Source: Petunia secreta
Lineage: Eukaryota > Streptophyta > Magnoliopsida > Solanales > Solanaceae
Assembly (NCBI GenBank): GCA_029990175.1
Contig: JARKIP010000005.1
Span: 67,334,501 to 67,398,500, forward strand
DNA length: 64,000 nucleotides
Direction of reading: 5' to 3'
Part shown: positions 23,648-34,585 of the stretch, piece by piece
Position numbering within the stretch: position 1 is the first letter of the stretch
Layout: each line of letters starts with the position of its first letter
The notes under the pieces: model-generated
Databases searched by the model: none
Seen by the model: only the letters and a program-made list of their open reading frames with translations
What the model was told of the DNA's origin: nothing
Position numbers and translations under genes: made by a program

Positions 23648-25923
23648 GATGCTTATGTCATGCAAAGATAGTGCAAGAAACTGACAAGCTAAAGCCTAGG
23701 AGTAAGCCTAGTGTACTCATGTGCTTCTCTGACATACAAAAAGGGTACCTACTCTATGACTTAGAAACTAAAAAATTCTTTGTACATAGAGATGTATCCT
23801 TCAGAGAGGACATCTTCCCATTCAAGATGAAACAGTCACCAGCTCCCATATTTTTACAGAATCCATTCAGCATATTAGCTGATGATAGTCACCTACAAAA
23901 TATACTAGACACTGAATTACATGAGGACCTAATGCAAGCTGGTCAGGAGGTAGACTTAGACTTCCACTTTGAAGATCAACTGGAAGAAGTCAACATCCTG
24001 CCTGTCCAACCAGAAGCAACACCACATGGGGTAGCTGAAGAAGATATACCAGCTGCAGAAGCACAAAATAATGCAGAAGCACAGGTTCCTACTAACCTAC
24101 CTCATCAACCTGTCCTACCTGCTGAATCTACTCTACAAGGGAACAAAACAAGGTCAGGAAGGCACACCAATCCTCCAGTCTGGTTGAAGGACTTTGTCTC
24201 ACTTAATGTCCACCAGGATCAGCCCTATGCACTTAACAAATACCTGTCCTATGATAACCTCTCTCCAAAATACCAAGCCTATCTCTCTGCCTTCTCCACA
24301 ACCACTAAACCTACATCTTACTCAGAGGTTGCTAAGGACCCTAACTGGATAGAAGCTATGAAGTCAGAAATAGAAGCACTGGAAAGCAATCACACCTGGG
24401 AGGTGGTATCCTTACCTAAAGGAAAGAAACCAATAGGTTGCAAATGGATCTACAAAATAAAATACAAGGCATCTGGTGAAGTAGAAAGGCTCAAGGCCAG
24501 ACTAGTTGCAAAGGGCTATAGCCAAAAGGAAGGCATTGACTATCAAGAAACTTTTTCACCTGTAGTGAAGATGGTAACTGTCAGGACAGTACTATCCATT
24601 GCAGCAGCAAAACACTGGCACATTCATCAAATAGATGTATACAATGCATTTCTGCAAGGAGATCTATATGATGAAATTTACATGGACTTACCTCAAGGAT
24701 TCAAGAGTCAGGGGGAGAATAAGGTGTGTAGACTCATTAAATCCTTGTATGGGCTCAAACAAGCACCAAGGCAATGGAATGCAAAACTAACTGAAGCCTT
24801 ACTACAGTTTGGATTTAATCAAAGTCAGCTGGATCACTCACTGTTCACCAGGAGAACTATTAGTGGAGTGGCAGTAGTTCTAGTATATGTTGATGACATG
24901 CTAATCACTGGGGATAATCTGAAGGTAATTGAAGAAACCAAGTATGCACTACAACAAACATTCAAGATGAAAGACCTGGGGGAACTAAAGTACTTTCTGG
25001 GCATTGAATTTGCTAGATCAGACCAAGGCATTCTAATGCATCAGAGAAAATATGCATTAGAACTAATTTCTGAAGCTGGAGTAAGTGGAGCAAGACGTGT
25101 AGCCACACCTATTGATCCAAATACTAAACTAACAACAAAGGACTATGATGACTTTGTAAGGAAGAAAGGGTTCAAAGCTGATGATGACAGACTGCTGACC
25201 AACCCAACAGTATACCAGAGATTAATAGGCAAAATTCTGTATTTGACTGTAACCAGGCCTGATATAGCCTATAGTGTACAAACACTGAGTCAGCTTCTTC
25301 AAGAACCCAAACAATCTCATCTTAACTCAGCCTTGAGAGTGGTTAAGTACATCAAGAACCAACCAGGACAAGGAATCCTATTATCCAGCAGTGCCAAGCT
25401 AGCAGTAACTGCCTACTGTGATGCTGACTGGGCAGCTTGTTCATTCTCTAGAAGGTCAGTCACTGGTTTCTTAATAAAACTAGGGGAATCATTAGTCTCC
25501 TGGAAATCCAAGAAACAAACCACCATATCCAGAAGCTCAGCTGAAGCTGAATACAGAAGTTTAGCTTCAGTGACTGCAGAATTGACTTGGCTTGTGGGAT
25601 TAATCAAAGAAGTTGGAGTAGAATTTGAGTCTCCAGTGAGGGTGTTCAGTGACAGCAAATCAGCTCTACAAATTGCAGCTAATCCAGTCTTCCATGAGAG
25701 AACCAAGCACATAGAAATTGACTGTCATTTCATAAGGGAGAAGATCCAAAAGGGGCTGATTCAGACTGAGTACATCTCCACAAAAAATCAGCCTGCTGAT
25801 GTGTTAACAAAAGGTTTAAACAGAGTTCAACACACTCACTTGATGTCCAAGCTAGGTGTACTTAACATCTTTGCACCCACTAGCTTGAGGGGGAGTGTTG
25901 AGGGATCAAATGAATCAGCTTAA
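23648..25923 (+). pseudogene. Copia reverse transcriptase and RNase H segment
   Basis: It continues pol in a new frame after the break at about 23640. After the integrase C-terminal region (YDLETKKFFVHRDVSF) comes a variable acidic linker. The RT core follows: WIEAMKSEIEALESNHTWE, KARLVAKGYSQ, IDVYNAFLQGDL, the active site YVDDML and the KDLGELKYFLGIE block. RNase H shows D in YCDADWAAC, E in SSAEAEYRSL and D in SDSKSALQIA. The frame is open through the polypurine tract into the 3' LTR and stops at 25923. The catalytic residues I can check are intact, so the damage to this copy lies in the two frameshifts and the protease. Confidence 0.92.
25880..25895 (+). other. Copia polypurine tract
   Basis: TTGAGGGGGAG immediately precedes the 3' LTR start TGTTGAGG. 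This is the usual plus-strand primer site for copia reverse transcription. Confidence 0.9.
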
Positions 25924-26164
25924 GACTGTTAAGTAGTTGCTTAGCTGAAGAATTAACACGCGAGGGCAGTTTAGTCTTTTTAGTACATTTTCGGAAATCA
26001 GTTAGTTAGTTAAAACAGATTTTAAAAGTTAGTTATCCTAACTACTTATAGGAGATCTGATTGTATCTTTCAATTCAGTTGGTTAATGAATGAGTTTTGA
26101 TCTTCTTCTTCATCCTCTCTCTTCTCCCTCATTTCCTGATCCTCTCCATTTCCAAATTATAACA
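25896..26164 (+). repeat. Copia 3' LTR, 269 bp
   Basis: Same length and ends as the 5' LTR, with two substitutions seen by eye. It is followed by GGAGG, the right copy of the imperfect 5-bp target duplication. Confidence 0.95.
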
Positions 26165-26378
26165 GGAGGCAACACTTTCAAGACTTGGAGCATGTGCAGC
26201 TCCAATATTTCTTACGATCTCTCGCCATTTTTTGAACTTATGAAGAAACATTGCCCCAACTAACACTTCTTCGTTGTCGTCTAGGAGTTCATCTATAGCC
26301 TCAATGAACTGTTCCACCTTTAATCCGTTCCAAAAAATGGATGCCCGATAAATCCATCGGGTGTGCATATTAAAATCA
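26165..26378 (-). pseudogene. Exon of an unrecognised gene, upstream part of the copia-split gene
   Basis: On the minus strand an acceptor-like TTTTAGTACAG ends just above 26378. The exon then reads DFNMHTRWIYRASIFWNGLK and continues with VEQFIEAIDELLDD, LHKFKKWREIVRN and AHAPSLESVAS to the target site. The last codon (Ser) ends at base 26165, and without the element the frame resumes at 20933 with YWPHQ. Read-through into the LTR stops after about 12 foreign codons. The first coding exon(s) must lie above 26378 and were not identified. The product is mostly polar, with helices rich in E, K and L. I cannot name the family. Confidence 0.62.
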
Positions 26379-26639
26379 CTGTACTAAAAGTTCAAACAGT
26401 TAAAAACAATCACACATAAAATCACCATTAAACACAACACAAGTGTGTTTTTTTTTTTTTTTTTTGTATTTTTCATATTTTTCCTCCTAATTAGTTAACT
26501 AAAACTAGCTAAAATAGAATGTAAATATATATGACAAATAAGCAAAGATCACGAGAAAAAATAACACAATAAATTGAGAAAATTTGAATTTTGATTCCAA
26601 AATTAGGTGATACAATAATGGTTTGTTCATATTTATTAA

Positions 26640-27483
26640 TACTACTATTTAGTAGTTATAATGGCTGAAGATGAAGCTTAGGGTGGAAAGGTGTCATATG
26701 TGCTTGGGAAAATTGTTGTAGGTACTATCTACTGTTGTAAATTGTTATAAATTGACCGTGGATGGTCGAACCGAGGACGTTTTGGCACAGAGGCTCCGAG
26801 AAAGACATCATGCAGAAAAGTGCATTGATGTTTTGAATAGGCTCAACATCTACTCTCCATGTATTGCAAGGGGCAAGTTCTCTTGGTCGGAACCCGGCGA
26901 TGCTTTGACGTTCATCGAGCCCCTAACTCCAAAATGATTTTTATCACTATGAAACTAATTCCTATGATGGTGGAAAGAAAGAATTTAGAGGTGTTGGAAC
27001 CACTTTTAAAAAAGTGTTTGGGTAAGTCTTATGTAATAAGTACTATATAATTCTCTAACTCAGAAGTCTTTATTTATCATAGCTAACTCTTTATTATTCC
27101 TCGTGCTGCCTAGGCAAGTTGCCATGGCAATGGAGGCAATGCATAAACTGAGTATAGTCCATAGTAATATTCTCGATGGAGTATTTTTTGACCATGCTTA
27201 AAATATCCGAATTGCCAACTTTGATGTTTACCAAGAGTATAGAGGTACCTTATTTCAAGAGTTCAATGCTAAAATCTTTTATTTATTTTTTTTAATTTTG
27301 TGCATTTACTCTGTTTATGTGAAATTTGTAGGTACGGATGATCTCATATGTGGTTTAAAAAAAGATCTAAGATACTTCGAAGTCCTTGTGGAACGTGCAG
27401 TTGTGAGGCAGCCTCAATGTGCTTATCCTCTTCCAAGTCGTCCGTTGAGCGAGTATTGCCGGATGAAATCTCCTTGTTTTTAA
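26640..27483 (+). pseudogene. Degenerate fragment, weakly protein-kinase-like
   Basis: Short open pieces occur in sequence: 26752-26937 (VDGRTEDVLAQRLRERHHAEK, IARGKFSWSEPGDALTFIEP), about 27110-27240 (AMEAMHKLSIVHSNILDGV, a stop, then IRIANFDVYQEYRG) and 27331-27483. The middle piece resembles kinase subdomains VIb-VII, with IVHSNILDG standing where HRDLKxxN is expected. Key residues are lost and a stop intervenes. The other pieces were not matched to any family. It is dead if it ever was a gene, and the boundaries are guesses. It could also be gene scraps carried by a transposon. Confidence 0.3.
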
Positions 27484-29099
27484 GTCTCTTTATAGATACA
27501 AACAACATGAGCGTTAGCACTGCGGAGTATGTAATTTATTAGAGTTAATTTCATGTATGGTCACTAAACTATAAGTATGGTAATGCTAAAGTCACTAAAC
27601 TATCTTTTGTAACGTTAAAGTCACTATGGGTTAGTTTCATAGAAAATTCTATTCTTCGGAAAGTCAAAACTCCCTCACCGGAAAATGACATGTCATTGAC
27701 ACATCACCATATTGACATTCTGGACATGACATGTCAGAAAATTCAAAATTAAGAAATTCCACCTTGTAATTAAAATTTAAGTAAACAAAAATAAAAATCA
27801 AATCCATAATCAAGAAATCACAAACAAAACCGATCACCAGAAAGCCCAATTCGATCTTCTTCCTCTCTGCTTTGGCTAACCCTTACCCCCTTCGTCTCTC
27901 GATCTAATGTCTTAAATTAGCTATGGCAAAGTGGCCTTTCCTGTTTACCGCAATCCAAGTTCTGGGTGATTTAAAGTTCGTTCGTCGTAATCCCGATCTC
28001 CACATACTGGAATTTGTCCCCCTCCTTCCATAATCCTATACAATACAATGTGTTTCTATTACAAGTATCCGATAAAAGAAAGGACTAATAGATGTGCAAT
28101 TGCGAAGTATTTATTCTCAACATGGACATGGATGTGCGAGTATATTACTCCTAACAACTATGTCTTTTTGTGTTGTTATTGAAGATGATTTCTTTCACCC
28201 TGTTCATGAAGGATTTACTTCGTCAATGTTTATCCTTAATTTGTCTATATGTGGAAGTTTTCTTACGACAACTGCTTGGATGTTAAATCTATTGGGTGGC
28301 TTGCTGCAACAATGGTGTTTTCAATGTTTAAGCATGTTATGTCTGGTTACAACAACTAGTGGAGTATGAACAACACTCAACTCAGTTATTGTGTGAAGAC
28401 TAAAGCACCAAAAAGAGTGTGGAGTGCTGCTCGTAATACTTGCTCAGTACAAGAAAACTTGCAAAACACACAATTTATTATTAGCATAAGCTGTTTAGTA
28501 TGTGTGAATGCAGTAGAAATAGGGAATTCCTTGGCATCATTGAAGTTTAATGGGTAATTTAATGGCATTAAGCTTTAGAGGATTGTTAAAATTTTTGGCT
28601 CTCAAATATTAAGAAACCATTTAGAAGTGAAACATATGGTATTCTTGATGCCTACACAGGCAGGTTTCACGTGGGATTGGATATCGAAGGTTCCTTCCGA
28701 GCATTTTGGATATGGAATCTGTATTGCCGGAAAGGTTCTCCCTGTCCCATTCTAAGAGAGAGGTACCGATGCACACTTCCAAGGTTTCAGCATGGAATGA
28801 AATTAACATTTGATGCAGTAAAATAAGTGAAACAATGTGAACCCGCAACTACAATCATCAATATTAAAATCATGTTACTACGACGACCAAACAACTTTCT
28901 GAAGTTTCAAAAACAAAGTGGACTAGGTCATTAATTTAATATATGCATAGGTTCTTAATAGCACATCAACAGCTCCAAAATTCATCAGAAACATAGAGTT
29001 CTAATTAACTAATACTTTCACGTGTTCTTAAACAACAAACATAAAATTTTATTTTCCTAGTTTTTGTTGGAAATTCTTGATCTTTTCCTCTCAATATCA
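27484..29099. other. Unassigned repeat-like DNA left of the MULE
   Basis: The part from 27541 to about 27730 contains repeated GTCACTAAACTAT phrases (near 27561 and 27591) and the ACATGTCATTGACACATCACC type of text that I associate with dispersed plant repeats. From 27900 to 29100 I recognise no gene. The distal end of the MULE should lie here, but no terminal inverted repeat matching the right side was found. Confidence 0.35.
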
Positions 29100-30309
29100 T
29101 GAACCACATAGTCCGTCATGTATCTGCTCTTCACATATTTTCTGGCCTTTGTGACCTTGGTTGGAGGTCGAGGTGTAACGGGTGACATGACAGCTTGTAT
29201 CCTATTAAAAAAAAATAAAAGGTATCACACCTCAGTTATAGCAGATTGTGTTTTCATGTCTTGGAGTTCAGCCACTTCGTCTTGCATTTCATCTGTAGTA
29301 TGTTCTGGTACTTGGTTTGGAACTTGTGAAGTAGCTAAAATGAACTTAGCATGCCCTCTAGCATTATTACCATCTCACTTGCAAATAGAACATTTTATTT
29401 TGATTAAGCCTTTCTTAGATACTCGTTTAGTTGCACTATCCTCTGCTCTCTTCTATGCTTTTACCTTCTTTATTTTTTCAAGTTCCTCAGGCTCCTTATT
29501 CCTTGCTCTAGGCTTCCTCCCCATTTTCTTCTTCACAACCTTTGGTGGGATGACTTCACCACCATTTACGACTTCTGGCCAATGGTCTTGATGGTTTGTT
29601 GGGTTAATGTAATATGAATACACATTCTTGAATGTTTCAACAGAATAATATGACATCACATAATCCTCAACTCTCTAATTATTACCAAGTATACTGACCA
29701 CAGCATGAGAGCACGGCAAACCAGTCAAATCCCACCTCCTGCAAGTACATGTTTTAGCTCGCATATCCACAATATATGGTCCTCCTGGACTATCTACTTG
29801 CACCTTAGGCCCCTCAGAATAATCAGGTTGATACCCAACAACTTCTAGTCTTATTTTTCTCAACTTTTTCTCAATCTTGGGGCATATCTGTCCGTGGTAC
29901 TATTCTATCCACTCTCTTTTCTTACATAATCTCCTCATTGACTTGGTCTTGATAGTCTCTAGCATTGATATAATTGGTTGTTCCCTTGCATCAAGAATAT
30001 ACCTGAAATAAGCCATGATTGAGAGAAAGATAAACTGACCCTGAACTTTGTAATATTAAGTGTAAAGAATCAAATATACTTACCTGTTGAAACTTTCACA
30101 TAGATTATTCAGCAACATGTCACATTTAGTGTGTGTCTTGGAGAGTGCTCTAGTCCATGTATGAAATGGTCTGTCAGGGTGGTTAACCCATTGCCTAGCT
30201 TCTTTATCCTCTTTATCTATTTCCTCCATCCAATTTTTAAACATAACTTCATTACTCGCTTTTGCTGCATTCCAAACAAGGTCCTTCAACTTTTTCCCCT
30301 TGTGCTTCT
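29100..30309 (-). pseudogene. MULE (Mutator-like) transposase, C-terminal half
   Basis: Read on the minus strand from 30309 downward: HKGKKLKDLVWNAAKAS, then the acidic-residue motif NNLCESFN (the third catalytic residue, E, of the DDE set). An intron-like gap and the SWIM zinc finger follow (CTCRRWDLTGLPCSH, C-x-C-x9-C-x-H) near 29750-29690. Next comes YYSVETFKNVYSYYINP, the basic GRKPRARNKEPEE tail, and finally a decayed zinc knuckle near 29370. Stops occur before YHGQICPK and just after the SWIM block. It continues the half at 50264-51966; the Tat retrotransposon splits them. MULE transposases cut and paste elements with 9-bp duplications. This copy is inactive. Confidence 0.9.
30305..30309. 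repeat. Target-site duplication of the Tat element, left copy
   Basis: CTTCT stands directly before the element end TGTCGC. The same five bases follow the other end at 50264-50268. This match fixes both element borders. Confidence 0.88.
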
Positions 30310-32175
30310 TGTCGCATTCGATTTTAGACTCAACTCAAGGCGAGTCGGGTTTCAGATTTGATTAGGTAACTCGTTTGAGTTCAAGAGTTGGAGTCTCCAT
30401 CTAATATAATTTTCTAAGGTGTATTGGGCCACCTAAGCGTCTAGGGTTGAGTTCATTGTTACACTAGTCCGGTTTCAGAGATTCGAAAGGGTAAGAAGTC
30501 CAAATGACGCAGGGGAGAAGGTGTTAGGCACTCCCCCGAGTCCCACGAAAAGTGATTCCCGCCCGAGTCTATATTTTGGGGTGTTAAAGTAAGGTTGTGA
30601 GCATTATTATAGGATATACTAATTTTAAAAGGTTACTTTAGTGTATAATGTATGAGAGTAAATATAGCTATGCAAGTTTAAACAATACACATGCAAATAT
30701 GCTTTAAGTTTCACACAAAACGACCTATTTCACGTCTAATCGGGTTTCAATGCCTCTAATTCGAATGCCTAATCGTATATAATGGTTAAATCTACTAGAT
30801 GTGCAACAATTCAGCCTAGTCATACAATTTCAGCCTTGTAAAATAATGTTACGCAAACAATCAGTTTTGCAAAACTAGCCACTTCATAAAAAGATTTCAG
30901 ATTTTAATTAAAACCGAAGGGGTGTTGCTTTTAAAACAAAATGTTAGCCATTTAGGGTCGGTGTGACTCGTCATTAATTGTCGAGCCCTAACCTTAATGG
31001 CTATTTTTGTTTAGGAGTCAGTTTTGTAAAGTATTTAGATAAAAGGGTTGTTTTTCAAAAATGGTTTACACAAAGCATAGAAATGCAAATAGAGGGGGTG
31101 TCGCACATAGTTATTAATATAGGCATGCATATACATGAGTAGATAATAGTTTAGACTTTAGAAAAATCTTTATATAGCCGTATAGTCGACCCCAAGTCAC
31201 GTATATGCCCCTATACACTATTAGATTAGTGTATAGGAGCTTCTAAAGTGATAAAAGAATTTCAATACATATAAAGGCCCCATTTTAAAAATGATTTTGG
31301 GCCTGGATCATTTACGCAAAAAAGGAAAACAGGGACAGTTTTAAATTGCAAAAATAAGCAGATTACTAGCAGTTCTCTGACCGATGGCCCCTGTTGTTTT
31401 AAAACTATTCAGACTTCGCGCAAAAAACTTGAACAATTGCTAAAACATTGAATTCAGGTTATCACATACTCGTTGAACATGCTTAACAATTTCTTGAACC
31501 TGTCCTTTATGCAAATTTTCTATTCTCTTGAGATGATGCAGCATATAAAGAGAAGTAGGCTAGAGAAGGCCCCTGGGTAGCCATATACACGGTGTCATAA
31601 CCGTGTATTCCTGTTTTAAAGAATACAAACAGGGAATCCTAAAATTTACACAAATTGGTGACAGTTTCTAAAGGGGAAATCACACGGAAAGGGTAAAGGT
31701 CAGAGGAGTGTCCTGTTTTACACCAATTTTCCAGCCTTCTTGGCTTAATTTTCCCACTTAGATTAGCCTTTTACCAGGCTTTAATCAAATGAGACCAATG
31801 GCCCTGTAAATAATAATTTGGTATAGCCAGTAGACTATCCACCCAAGCTGTAAAATAATGGTTAGTAGTGGGAAAAAATAAGTCCGCTAGACATGCTAAA
31901 TAAATACACATGAGCAGAAAACAGGGCAGATTTAAGATGCAATAGAGGCAGATATCATTTTTACCTTGCAATTGGAACAAGAAAACAGGGATGAATGAAG
32001 CAATCAATGCCAAGTTAATCTTCCAAAAGTATCCAGAAGGGAGAGATGACACTTCTAAGAGAGTAATCACAATTTCCCAGTGAGAGAGAAGTAAGTAGAG
32101 TGTGCAGTGTGTGAGAGGAGTACTGCAGAGATTTTTTGTTCTGTCTGTATGTCTCAAACTGTGTCTAAGGTCGGG

Positions 32176-32183
32176 TTTTTATA
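32176..32183 (-). promoter_or_regulatory. TATA box in the Tat 3' LTR
   Basis: On the minus strand CTATAAAAACC lies about 1.4 kb into the LTR, and the equivalent stands at 48705-48712 in the other LTR. It is the best candidate for the element promoter, putting U3 at about 33608-32180 and R-U5 below. Confidence 0.6.
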
Positions 32184-32977
32184 GGTGTGAGGGTGAGAAT
32201 TCAAATTCAAACGGGAAAACCTTACAAGGCAAGAGATATTGCCTTCCAGAAATAACAGGGGACAAACTTTGAGTTCCTTCCAAAAATAAAGTAATCAATC
32301 CCAAAACTTGAGGCAAAATCAGTCCTACACTGATTTAGATTCCCTCCCCTCACCCTTAACATAGTCTAGGTTCACAATCAATTAACTTGAATTAGTCAAA
32401 TCACAAGATCATGCTCAAATCAGTCTAGCACCTCAAACTTTCAGCCTAAATAAACTAGCAGATTGTGTGTCTTGACACAAAAAAGAACTAAGCACACGGT
32501 TAAGGCTATGCTCTGACGATGGTGGCGAGATACTGGACCCTAAGACATCACATGAACATCATTAACCATTTAATTTTCCATATTTAATCCGTTAACGACT
32601 GATCATGTTAATTTACAACCAAGACTAGGCAAACTTAGGCACAGGCATAGCACATAGAGGAAAGCAAATTAGGGGTTAAGGTTACCTATTTTTTGAATCC
32701 GAGTCGGGTCAAATCGACCCGTCGTGAATTGACTTTGCATGAGGGGTTTCTTACCCTTGTCAAGTGATAACACCATTCAAAATACCCTATCGGAGGTGTT
32801 TTCTGGCGATGACGACTCCATCGACGAGGGTCAAGAATTGACCTCATCCAAATATCGTCGAAAGTGTATGGGTTTTGTAGCGGGTGAGGAGGGGAGTATG
32901 ATAGTACCATTTTCCCTAAATTTAGCTGGCCAAATTGACCGAAAAATCAATCGACAGTGGTGGCGTGGCATTTTGCC

Positions 32978-32980
<3 letters not shown>

Positions 32981-33013
<33 letters not shown>
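32981..33013. repeat. GA microsatellite in the Tat 3' LTR
   Basis: About 16 GA units, followed at 33024-33036 by a run of about 13 G. The matching site in the 5' LTR (49658-49676) has about 9 units and no G run, so the tract has changed length since insertion. Confidence 0.95.
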
Positions 33014-33016
<3 letters not shown>

Positions 33017-33608
33017 TTATCGTGGGGGGGGGGGGGAGGGGGTGAGGTGAGGGAATGGGAATAAGCGAGGGGTTTAGGGGTTGTTTGGGGAATAGGATAG
33101 AGGATTTGATCTTGGCCGTTAGATCCATTACATGGACGGCCAGGATTTAGACACGTAGGCGTAGAGGTGGAAAAATGAGCTTTATGTGTGTGTGCGTGCG
33201 TATACGTGCATATGCATATATATGTGTATAAATAGTGTATAACTAGTGTAATTTTAGTATAAAATAGGTATAAAATTGCGTAAAATAGGTATAAAATTAT
33301 AGGAAAATTATGAAATTAATTTTAAAGCATTAAAATGACTAGGGGGCGTATGAAAATATACTTTTGGGGTTTAAAACGACTTGGGTAATTTTGTCAAAAA
33401 ATAGAAGCAATTGCGTTTTAAAATGGAAGCGTACATTTTGTAAAATGGCTATGGTTTGTGATGACGTTTTCAAAAATGGCTTTGATCACTAGACTCGTAT
33501 AGGAAGATAATTTGAAAGAATGGATGGGGCGAAGAATAAATGCACGATCGTGGGTATAATTTGAAAACCATTGCGTAAAAATAGGAGGGACAAAATTGGG
33601 TGTCAGCA

Positions 33609-33626
33609 GCTGCCCCTCTTTGCCTG
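33609..33626 (-). other. Tat polypurine tract
   Basis: On the minus strand AGGCAAAGAGGGGCAGC directly precedes the 3' LTR start TGCTGACACC. Its position and purine content fit the plus-strand primer of Tat elements. Confidence 0.85.
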
Positions 33627-33889
33627 GGGATGATAAAAGAGTCTTCGGGCAAAGACGTTTACAATACGGTCAATTTTGTCATGATTCTAGAGGAGTGGTT
33701 AAGACTTGGGAGAATCGCCGAGGCATTAGGTTGTAATTCTTGCCTTGTCCGGAGTGTATATCCTGCAATAAAGATGAGTTTGCAACATAATGTATATAAA
33801 ACGTGCCTTCCCGTCGGGCTGGATTGTCTTTCCAGGATTCTTTACCGTAGGTAGTTGCGTCTGCTATACTTGACTGTGTGTCCTTTGCT

Positions 33890-34585
33890 GTGCCAAGTGT
33901 TAGATTCGACATCGGGCTGTGTATCCTCAGTTGATGCATTGGGTTGTGTATCCTCCGCGAGTAATATAAATGCCAATCAATATCAGGTTGTATACCCTCG
34001 ACCGATGCTTCGGGCTGTGTACCCTCAGCTAATTTAAATACAAATTGATATCGGACTGTGTACCATCAGCCGACGCTTCGGGCTGTGTACCCTCAGCTAA
34101 TTTAAATGCAAATCGATATCGGGTTGTGTATCCTCAACCGACGCTTCAGGCTGTGTACCCTCAGCTAATTTAAATGCAAATCGATATCGGGCTGTGTACC
34201 CTTAATCGACACTTCGGACTGTGTACCCTCAACTAATTTAAATGCAAATCGATATCGGGTTGTGTACCCTCAAACGACGCTTCGGGCTGTCTACCCTCAG
34301 CTAAATTAAATAAAAATCGATATCGGGCTGTGTACCCTCTACCGACGCTTCAGGCTGTGTACCCTCAACCAATTTAAATGCAAGTCGATATCGGGCTGTG
34401 TAGCCTCAACCGACGCTTCGGGCTGTATACCCTCAACCAAATTAAATGCAAATCGATATTGAGTTGTGTACCCTCAACCGACGCTTCGGGCTATGTACCC
34501 TCAGCTAATTTAAATGCAAAACGATATCGGTCTGTGCACCATCAACCGATGCTTCAGGCTGTGTACCCTCAGCTAATTTAAATGT
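33890..34585. repeat. 68-bp tandem repeat array, about 10 units
   Basis: The unit holds AATTTAAATGCAAATCGATA then two similar half-units built on CGGGYTGTGTAYCCTCARCC and GACGCTTCGGGCTGTGTACC. AATTTAAAT recurs at 34031, 34099 and 34167, a step of exactly 68, and on to about 34570. Each unit is itself a diverged duplication of about 34 bp. It lies between pol and the 3' LTR. Confidence 0.92.

Larger units (their letters stand above)
20939..26164 (+). mobile_element. Ty1/copia LTR retrotransposon, 5226 bp, recently inserted
   Basis: A complete element: TG...CA LTRs of 269 bp, a tRNA-iMet primer-binding site, one gag-pol region in copia order (gag, protease, integrase, RT, RNase H) broken by two frameshifts, and a polypurine tract before the 3' LTR. 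The two LTRs differ at 2 positions that I can see (C/T in ATTTYCGG and T/C in CAATYTAG/CAG). That is about 99% identity and indicates recent insertion. Flanking 5-mers are GGATG on the left and GGAGG on the right, a target duplication with one mismatch. The small size and short LTRs recall the Ale/Retrofit group, but the lineage is not settled. It sits inside an exon of a minus-strand gene. Confidence 0.95.
30310..33608 (-). repeat. Tat 3' LTR, 3299 bp
   Basis: In element orientation it starts TGCTGACACCC (33608) and ends ...GCGACA (30310). It is a direct repeat of 46821-50263. Relative to that copy it lacks blocks of roughly 115, 38 and 22 bases (by eye), which accounts for most of the 144-bp length difference. 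In the R-U5 part the phrase GGAGTGCCTAACACCTTCTCCC (minus, about 30540-30517) is typical of Tat LTRs. Confidence 0.93.

Noticed and set aside
29118..29591. 157-codon + strand open frame
   Set aside because: It overlaps the MULE transposase tail on the opposite strand (SWIM-distal, basic region) and shows no domain of its own.
34378..34581. Open frames on both strands over 33855-34787
   Set aside because: They reflect the 68-bp tandem array, which happens to stay open; no start context or homology is seen.
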